Origin: Pelomonas baiyunensis | GTDB lineage: Bacteria; Pseudomonadota; Gammaproteobacteria; Burkholderiales; Burkholderiaceae_C | Length of the DNA stretch: 64,000 nucleotides | Assembly: GCF_043555935.1 (NCBI RefSeq) | Contig: NZ_JBIGIB010000003.1 | Coordinates: 124,001-188,000, forward strand | Direction of reading: 5' to 3' | In this document: piece after piece, positions 58,934-64,000 of the stretch | Position numbering within the stretch: the first letter of the stretch is position 1 | Layout of the letters: each line of letters opens with the position of its first letter | Translations under genes and position numbers: made by a program | Notes under the pieces: generated by a model | Database searches by the model: none | What the model was told of the DNA's origin: nothing | Seen by the model: only the letters and a program-made list of their open reading frames with translations

Positions 58934-61677
58934 GGCAGGGTGGTCTCCACACGGGTGAGGGCGTCCAGCAGGCCTGGCATGGCGCGCAGGATCTGGGCAT
59001 GCAGGGCGTCCACGCGCTCGGCCTGGCGCTGGCGGGCGCTGGCTTCCAGCCGCTCGGCCGCCAGGGCCACGGGCTCGGCGCCGAACATGCGCAGCGTCGA
59101 TTTCAGGGTGTGGCACACGTAGGTCATGCCCTCCCAGTCGCGCTGGGCCACGGCGGTGGCCAGCCGTTCGGCGTCCAGCGGCCACTGCTTCAGGAACACC
59201 GGCGCAATGATGGCCACGACCGTGGCGTCGGCGCGGGCCAGGCCCTGGGTGGCGTCGTAGCCCGGTGCCGGTGCGGCCTCGGCTCGGCCAGCAGGCGCGG
59301 GCGCGCTGCGCGGGGCATGGCGGGCCAGCACGCGCTCGAACTCGGCCACCACGAGGGGTTTGGCGAGGTAGTCGTCCATGCCTGCGTCCAGGCAGCGCTG
59401 GCGGTCGGCGGGCAGGGCGTTGGCGGTCATGGCGATGATGGGGGTGCGCGGCCCTTGCTCCATCGCGCGGAAGCGCCGGGTGGCCTCCAGCCCATCCAGC
59501 ACCGGCATCATCATGTCCATGAAGACGAGGTCGAAGCGCCGCGCCAGCAGCTGCGCCAGGGCTTCCTCGCCGTCGCCGGCCAGCACCACGCGGTGGCCGC
59601 GCCGGGTCAGCAGGTTCATGGCCAGGCGTTGGTTGACCGGGTGGTCCTCCACCAGCAGCACATCCATCGCGGCGGCGTCGCCAGCCTCGTCTGCGGTGGT
59701 GCCGGCGGGGGCCTCAGGGGCCTGCGGAGCGGCCACGCGGGCCAGGGGCAGCTGCACATGGAATTCGCTGCCGCGGCCCACCTCGCTGTCCACCCAGATG
59801 CGCCCGCCCATGGCCTGCACCAGCCGGGCCGAGATGGTCAGCCCCAGCCCGGTGCCGCCGTAGCGGCGGGTGATGGAACTGTCTTCCTGCGTGAAGGCGT
59901 CGAAGATGGTGTGCAGCAGGTGGGCCGGGATGCCGATGCCGCTGTCGCGCACGCTGAAGCGCAACTCGTAGCGTTCGGGCGAGGCGTCTTCGATGCGCAC
60001 GGTGGTGACGATCTCGCCGCGCTCGGTGAACTTGATGGCGTTGCCCAGCAGGTTCAAAAGCACCTGGCGCAGCCGCCCAGCGTCGCCCACCACCCAGCCG
60101 TGCAGGTCGGGTGCGATGTTGTGCGTCAGGGTCAGGCCCTTGAGCGTGGCAGCGCCGACGAGTGACTTGATCGCGGCGTCCACCGTGGCTTCGACGCTGA
60201 AGGGCAGGGCCTCGATCTGCAGCTTGCCGGCCTCGACCTTGGAGAAGTCCAGGATGTCGTTGATGACCCGCATCAGCGACTCGGACGACGACTTCACCAC
60301 CTCCAGGTAGCCGCGCTGCTCGTCGTCCAGGGGGGTGTCCAGCGCCAGCTCGGTCATGCCCATGATGCCGTTCATGGGCGTGCGGATTTCATGGCTCATG
60401 TTGGCCAGGAATTCCGACTTGGCCCGGTTGGCGGACTCGGCGGCCTCCTTGGCGCTGCGCAGCTCCTGCGCCACCGCATGGGCCTGGGTCACGTCCTGCC
60501 AGATGCCGGTGTAGACGATGTGGCCGCGCGGTGTGAGGTGGGCGTCGGGGTGGGCTTCGCTGCTGATCCAGAGCGTGGCGCCATCCGGCCGGCGGATGCG
60601 GAACTCGCCGCGCCAGGCGATGCGCTGGCGCATGGCGTCGTGCATGGCCACCGCGGCGCGGCTGCGGTCCTCCGGCAGGATCAGGTCCAGCATCGCGTCG
60701 GTGTCGCTCAGCACGTGCTCGGGCTGCAGGCCCATCAGATGCCGCACCGTCTCGCTGACGAAGGTGAAGCGGAAGGTCAGCGTCTCTGGCGACACCTCCA
60801 CCTGGTACACGGCGCCCGGTACCGCGTTGGTGATGCGCCGCAGCCGCGCCTCGGCCTGCTGGATGGAGGCCTCCAGCGCCTTGCGCGCGGTGATGTCGGT
60901 GCGGATGGCGATGTATTGAACCGGCACGCCGTGCTCGTCTTTGAGCGGCACGATGGTGGCCTGCACCCAGTACAGGTGGCCGGCGCGGGCGCGGTTGCAA
61001 ATCTCGCCGTGCCACACCCGGCCGGCACGAATGGTTTGCCAGAGGTTGGCGAAGAACGCGCGGTTCTGCACGCCGGAGTTGATGAGCCGGTGGTTCTGGC
61101 CCACCAGCTCTTCGCGGCTGTAGCCGCTGATCTTGATGAAGCTGTCGTTGACGTAGGTGATCTCGCCGCCCACCGTGGTGATGCTGACGATGGCGTGCTG
61201 GTCCAGCGCGAACTTCTGGTTGGCGAGTTCGGCCAGCGCGGCCTGCAGTTCGCGGCGGCCTTGCTCGCGCTGGCGGAACAGGTCGGCCACGCGGTGCGAG
61301 AGCGATTCCAGGCTGTCGTCCTGCGCGGGCAGCCGGGCGTCGCCGGTCTCGGCCATCAGGGTGTCCACGGTCGCGCGCAGCGCGTCGATGGCCCGGTTGC
61401 GGCTCAGCAGCTCGGCGCGCAAGCGCTTGTTGCTGTCGGTGGTTTCGGCGGAGCTGAGCTCCAGGCTGCGGGTCTTGAGGTCCAGGTCGCGGTCGTAGTT
61501 GTCGTACGCGCCGTCGATGCGCTCCAGCAGCAGGCCCAGCCCTTGCAGTGCCGCCGCCTGCTCGGGGCTGAGGGCATCGCCGGCTTTCAGCGCGGTGAGC
61601 TCCGCCAGGCGCGGCCCCACCTCGGCCTCTTGCAGGCCCCAGGCCCGGCGCAGCTGGCGGATCAGCAGTTTGTGCAT
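58930..61677 (-). CDS. Hybrid sensor histidine kinase (NahK-like)
   Basis: 915 aa, cytoplasmic. N-terminal coiled-coil-like region to residue about 140 (GAYDNYDRDLDLKTRSLELSS), PAS domains about 150-280 and 285-400, HisKA with His429 in FLANMSHEIRTP, HATPase (NAIKFTERGEIV, GGTGLGLTIS), a receiver with D721 in VFMDMMMP, and an Hpt with His856 in VCHTLKST. The N-terminal motif resembles NahK-type kinases regulated by NosP (inference). Starts 16 bp after the FIST gene, and the HD-GYP gene follows. Confidence 0.93.
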   Translation of the reverse strand: MHKLLIRQLRRAWGLQEAEVGPRLAELTALKAGDALSPEQAAALQGLGLLLERIDGAYDNYDRDLDLKTRSLELSSAETTDSNKRLRAELLSRNRAIDALRATVDTLMAETGDARLPAQDDSLESLSHRVADLFRQREQGRRELQAALAELANQKFALDQHAIVSITTVGGEITYVNDSFIKISGYSREELVGQNHRLINSGVQNRAFFANLWQTIRAGRVWHGEICNRARAGHLYWVQATIVPLKDEHGVPVQYIAIRTDITARKALEASIQQAEARLRRITNAVPGAVYQVEVSPETLTFRFTFVSETVRHLMGLQPEHVLSDTDAMLDLILPEDRSRAAVAMHDAMRQRIAWRGEFRIRRPDGATLWISSEAHPDAHLTPRGHIVYTGIWQDVTQAHAVAQELRSAKEAAESANRAKSEFLANMSHEIRTPMNGIMGMTELALDTPLDDEQRGYLEVVKSSSESLMRVINDILDFSKVEAGKLQIEALPFSVEATVDAAIKSLVGAATLKGLTLTHNIAPDLHGWVVGDAGRLRQVLLNLLGNAIKFTERGEIVTTVRIEDASPERYELRFSVRDSGIGIPAHLLHTIFDAFTQEDSSITRRYGGTGLGLTISARLVQAMGGRIWVDSEVGRGSEFHVQLPLARVAAPQAPEAPAGTTADEAGDAAAMDVLLVEDHPVNQRLAMNLLTRRGHRVVLAGDGEEALAQLLARRFDLVFMDMMMPVLDGLEATRRFRAMEQGPRTPIIAMTANALPADRQRCLDAGMDDYLAKPLVVAEFERVLARHAPRSAPAPAGRAEAAPAPGYDATQGLARADATVVAIIAPVFLKQWPLDAERLATAVAQRDWEGMTYVCHTLKSTLRMFGAEPVALAAERLEASARQRQAERVDALHAQILRAMPGLLDALTRVETTLP

Positions 61678-61693
61678 GGCGGCAGGGGCGGGC

Positions 61694-62815
61694 TCAGGCT
61701 TCGTGCAGCCGTGCGATGGTCATGGTCTGGTTGTGCAGCTTGCAGTCCAGCAGCGTGCCGGCCGGGCTGACCTCGCCGTTGGAATAGAACCCGGTGAGCG
61801 TGACGCCGGGGCCGAACACGTCGGCCACGGCTTCCACTTCTTCGTCCACCCGGTCGCCCATCACCAGCTTGCGGCCCACGCAGCTCACCAGCAGCGCCAG
61901 GCCCGGGCCTGAGCGCGGCGTGGCCGACTGTTGCGCTGCGGTGCCGGCACCGTCCACCAGCGCGTCGGTGCTGGCGTGCATCAGGCGCAGGTAGCCGTCG
62001 GGGTCGATGTCGCCGGCCAGGGTCACGCTGCCCTCGGCCTCGTTCACGCCCAGGATGGTGCGCACCAGGCCCACCTCCTGGTCGTCCTCGCCCAGCATCG
62101 CGAAGGGGAACAGCAGGCCTGAGCCCGGCAGGCCCTGCGCGTGGCTGCCCAGGTAGCGCTTGTAGATCTCCAACGCCGGTTCTCCGTCCAGTTCGTACAG
62201 CACGTTGTGCTCGGAGCGGGTCACCTTGCGGGCCGGGCCGAAGGGCGTCCAGCCGCCGTAGCAGCCGAAGTCGAACTGCAGCGCGTCGCCGTACAGGCCC
62301 ACGGCCACCAGCTGGTCTTGTGACAGGCCTTCGGGCGTCAGCACCCAGGTGGCCTGGAAGCTCACATCCCCCGCCAGGCCGCCGGCAATCGGCACACCGC
62401 CCAGCACGCCCTTCATGCCCTGCAGCAGCGCGCTGCCGTTGATGCCCACGCCTTGCGACAGCAGCAGCACCGCGCGCAGCCCGTCGGCCGGCAGGCCCTG
62501 GGCCAGGCGCTCGCCCGCGGCCTGCGCGTCGGCCATGCCGGCCAGGCGCGTGACGGCGGCGCGCACCTGCACGCGGTCAAAGCTCACGGCGGTGACCACG
62601 GCGGTGTCGTCGCTCACGCCGCGGCTGGAAATCTCGCCCGCGGTGCAGCAGCCCATGCGCACCGCCGCCGGTGCGGCCTGCGCCAGCGGCGCTTGCAAGG
62701 CTTGCAGCCACCCGGGCGAGGCGAACACCAGGATCAGTTGCGCCCAGCCCCCGGCCAGAAAGCCCAGGTCGACCGACGTCGGCACCCCTCGAAACACCTG
62801 TTGTTCCACACGCAT
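61694..62815 (-). CDS. FIST domain sensor protein (NosP-like)
   Basis: 373 aa, FIST-N (about residues 20-230: GCCTAGEISSRGVSDDTAVV, GVPIAGGLAGD) and FIST-C (about 240-370: YLRLMHASTDALVDG, LTGFYSNGEVSPAG). FIST proteins sense small molecules; in several bacteria NosP is a heme FIST protein that senses NO and acts on NahK kinases. Position directly before the hybrid kinase fits that role. The heme-ligating residue cannot be verified here. First gene of the run FIST-kinase-HD-GYP. Confidence 0.9.
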   Translation of the reverse strand: MRVEQQVFRGVPTSVDLGFLAGGWAQLILVFASPGWLQALQAPLAQAAPAAVRMGCCTAGEISSRGVSDDTAVVTAVSFDRVQVRAAVTRLAGMADAQAAGERLAQGLPADGLRAVLLLSQGVGINGSALLQGMKGVLGGVPIAGGLAGDVSFQATWVLTPEGLSQDQLVAVGLYGDALQFDFGCYGGWTPFGPARKVTRSEHNVLYELDGEPALEIYKRYLGSHAQGLPGSGLLFPFAMLGEDDQEVGLVRTILGVNEAEGSVTLAGDIDPDGYLRLMHASTDALVDGAGTAAQQSATPRSGPGLALLVSCVGRKLVMGDRVDEEVEAVADVFGPGVTLTGFYSNGEVSPAGTLLDCKLHNQTMTIARLHEA

Positions 62816-62918
62816 GCGCTGCCTCTCACGTTGGCGGAATGGCCGGTCGGCGCCGCTGCCGCCCGGGTCATCCGGGCATGGTGCATGAACTGGGCGACGC
62901 TGCCCACGCGGGCGGCCC

Positions 62919-63395
62919 TCAGAACGGCAGGGCCGTGGTGGATTTCACTTCTTCCATCACGGCGTAGGTGCGGGTTTCGCGCACGCCGGGCAGCGTCCAG
63001 ATCACGCTGCCGATGAACTCGCGATAGGCGCCCATGTCGCGCACCCGGGTTTTGAGCAGGTAGTCGAACCCGCCGGCCACCAGGTGGCACTCCAGGATCT
63101 CGGGTCGGGCCTGGACGGCGCCCTTGAAGGTGTCCATCACATCCTGCACCGTGCGGTCCAGGTGCACCTCGATGAACACCAGCATCGCCACGCCCAGCTT
63201 GGCCGGGTTCAGCCGCGCCTCGTAGCCCAGGATGTAGCCCTCGCGCGTGAGCCGCTTCACCCGCTCCAGCACCGCGGTGGGCGACAGATGCACGGTCTCG
63301 GCCAGCTTGAGGTTGGAAATGCGCCCATCGGCCTGCAGCACGCGCAAGATGCGCTCGTCGATCTTGTCGAGGGAAGCGGTGGTGGCGTCAGTCAT
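62919..63395 (-). CDS. Lrp/AsnC family regulator, probable putA regulator
   Basis: 158 aa. Helix-turn-helix ISNLKLAETVHLSPTAVLERV, then the Lrp effector domain (GYILGYEARLNPAKLGVAMLVFIEV, GVRETRTYAVMEEVKSTTALPF). Divergent from putA, 101 bp apart. Lrp-type PutR proteins activate putA in several proteobacteria when proline is present (established), so this is the likely regulator. Confidence 0.93.
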   Translation of the reverse strand: MTDATTASLDKIDERILRVLQADGRISNLKLAETVHLSPTAVLERVKRLTREGYILGYEARLNPAKLGVAMLVFIEVHLDRTVQDVMDTFKGAVQARPEILECHLVAGGFDYLLKTRVRDMGAYREFIGSVIWTLPGVRETRTYAVMEEVKSTTALPF

Positions 63396-63408
63396 TGGGG
63401 TGCTTCAT

Positions 63409-63454
63409 CTGGATTTAACTCGGCGAGAGCGTTGATCCTTGGAATTTAATCCAG
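63409..63454. promoter_or_regulatory. AT-rich inverted repeat in the lrp-putA intergenic region
   Basis: CTGGATTTAA at 63409 and TTAATCCAG at 63446 form an inverted repeat with one extra base, in an AT-rich patch of an otherwise GC-rich region. It lies between the divergent lrp and putA starts, the place for an Lrp operator. Confidence 0.5.
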
Positions 63455-63496
63455 TCTCACCGTCGATAGAGTGCGACTCCTCACCAGGAGACCCCC

Positions 63497-64000
63497 ATGC
63501 CCACGCCTTTCATCGCCCCGCCCGAGCATCCCCGCCTGCCCGACGCCTACCGGCCTGAACACGGCGTGGTGCAAGCCCTGGCCGACCGCATGGGCGGCGC
63601 GCTGGCCTGGTCGCAGGTCATCGACATGGCCGCCCCCTGGGTGGAGCAGGTGCGCAAGAACCCCGCGCCCTTCTGGGCCATGGAATCGCTGCTGCGCGAG
63701 TACCCCATCACCAGCGCCGAGGGCCTGGCCCTGATGCGCCTGGCCGAAGCGCTGCTGCGCGTGCCCGACGCACCCACCGCCATCGCGCTGACCGCTGACC
63801 AATTGGGCCGCGCCGACTTCGACGGTGCCAGCGAGGGCAGCCCGCACAAGATGCTGGCCGCGCTGTCGGCCTCGGCCATCTCGCTGTCCAAGCGCTTCCT
63901 GCCGGGGGCAGACGACGACGGCGGCCTCTTCAAGCGCCTGGGCGCGCAGACCGTGGTGGCTGCCACCGTGCGCGCCATCCAGCTGCTGGGCCGGCAGTTC
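63497..64000 (+). CDS. putA: Proline utilisation bifunctional enzyme PutA (partial, N-terminus only)
   Basis: First 168 codons; the rest lies right of the window. AGGAG upstream of ATG. Sequence begins FIAPPEHPRLPDAYRPE then AWSQVIDMAAPWVEQV, YPITSAEGLALMRLAEALLRVP and SAISLSKRFLPG, the dimerisation arm and early proline dehydrogenase region of PutA. There is no N-terminal ribbon-helix-helix domain, so this is not the self-regulating form; the divergent Lrp protein probably regulates it. It oxidises proline to glutamate. Confidence 0.95.
   Translation, partial: MPTPFIAPPEHPRLPDAYRPEHGVVQALADRMGGALAWSQVIDMAAPWVEQVRKNPAPFWAMESLLREYPITSAEGLALMRLAEALLRVPDAPTAIALTADQLGRADFDGASEGSPHKMLAALSASAISLSKRFLPGADDDGGLFKRLGAQTVVAATVRAIQLLGRQF

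Noticed and set aside
1..64000. tRNA, rRNA, CRISPR arrays, IS elements, phage integrases
   Set aside because: No cloverleaf-like, direct-repeat/spacer or transposase-like sequence was seen by eye; a tRNAscan or CRISPR search was not possible.

Overview
The window is dense, high-GC bacterial chromosome with tight gene packing, many ATGA/GTGA start-stop overlaps and strong G/C bias at third codon positions. Gene content points to a betaproteobacterium of the order Burkholderiales (an inference, probably the Rubrivivax/Ideonella/Leptothrix-like group). The evidence is an mnmG-rsmG-LysE-parA block with parS sites, short-form ArgC, a PEP-CTERM protein, DUF4397 and DUF4892-like/OmpA proteins, and a FadH-type reductase. 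No rRNA, tRNA, CRISPR array, integrase, transposase or prophage gene was seen.

Layout. 1-3.1 kb: DUF444 protein (cut by the left edge) and PrkA kinase. 3.1-3.56 kb: the only long gap, holding a parS look-alike. 3.56-5.8 kb: a secreted protein joining a TIM-barrel-like domain to a formylglycine-generating-enzyme-like domain. 5.8-8.9 kb: minus-strand run parB, periplasmic binding protein, small esterase, SDR. 8.95-13.8 kb: plus strand, argC, then a two-gene unit of a CHAT-like/transglutaminase-like protein and a coupled alpha/beta hydrolase, the most novel-looking locus here. 13.8-19.8 kb: acetyltransferases, a large unknown protein and two tandem OmpA-family paralogues. 19.8-23.9 kb: parA, LysE exporter, rsmG and mnmG, with three parS sites inside rsmG/mnmG. 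24-32 kb: a MddA-like methyltransferase, Crp/Fnr regulator, small membrane proteins, a secreted thioredoxin-like protein, a NatAB-like ABC exporter and a secreted peptidase-like hydrolase.

32-41 kb: small secreted proteins, DUF3667 protein, thioredoxin-TPR-like protein, AlkD-like glycosylase, fadH, and a DUF4397 lipoprotein ended by a clear intrinsic terminator. 41-48.5 kb: an MmcB-like PD-ExK protein, Cys-rich CWC protein, EamA transporter, acyl-CoA ligase, and an ABC ATPase with a fused double permease. 48.5-55 kb: XRE/MmyB-like regulator facing a DUF2834 gene across a perfect palindrome, DUF1697, GH3 beta-glucosidase facing an AraC regulator, ribA, dienelactone hydrolase. 55-64 kb: PEP-CTERM protein behind a sigma-54-type promoter, an HDOD-GAF protein, a FIST / hybrid histidine kinase / HD-GYP signalling operon resembling nitric-oxide (NosP-NahK) circuits, and an Lrp-type regulator facing putA (cut by the right edge).

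Functional modules: chromosome partition (parA, parB, parS), cyclic-di-GMP/NO-type signalling (57.8-62.8 kb), proline catabolism (62.9-64 kb), PrkA stress module (0-3.1 kb), and a candidate effector or conflict module (9.98-13.8 kb).
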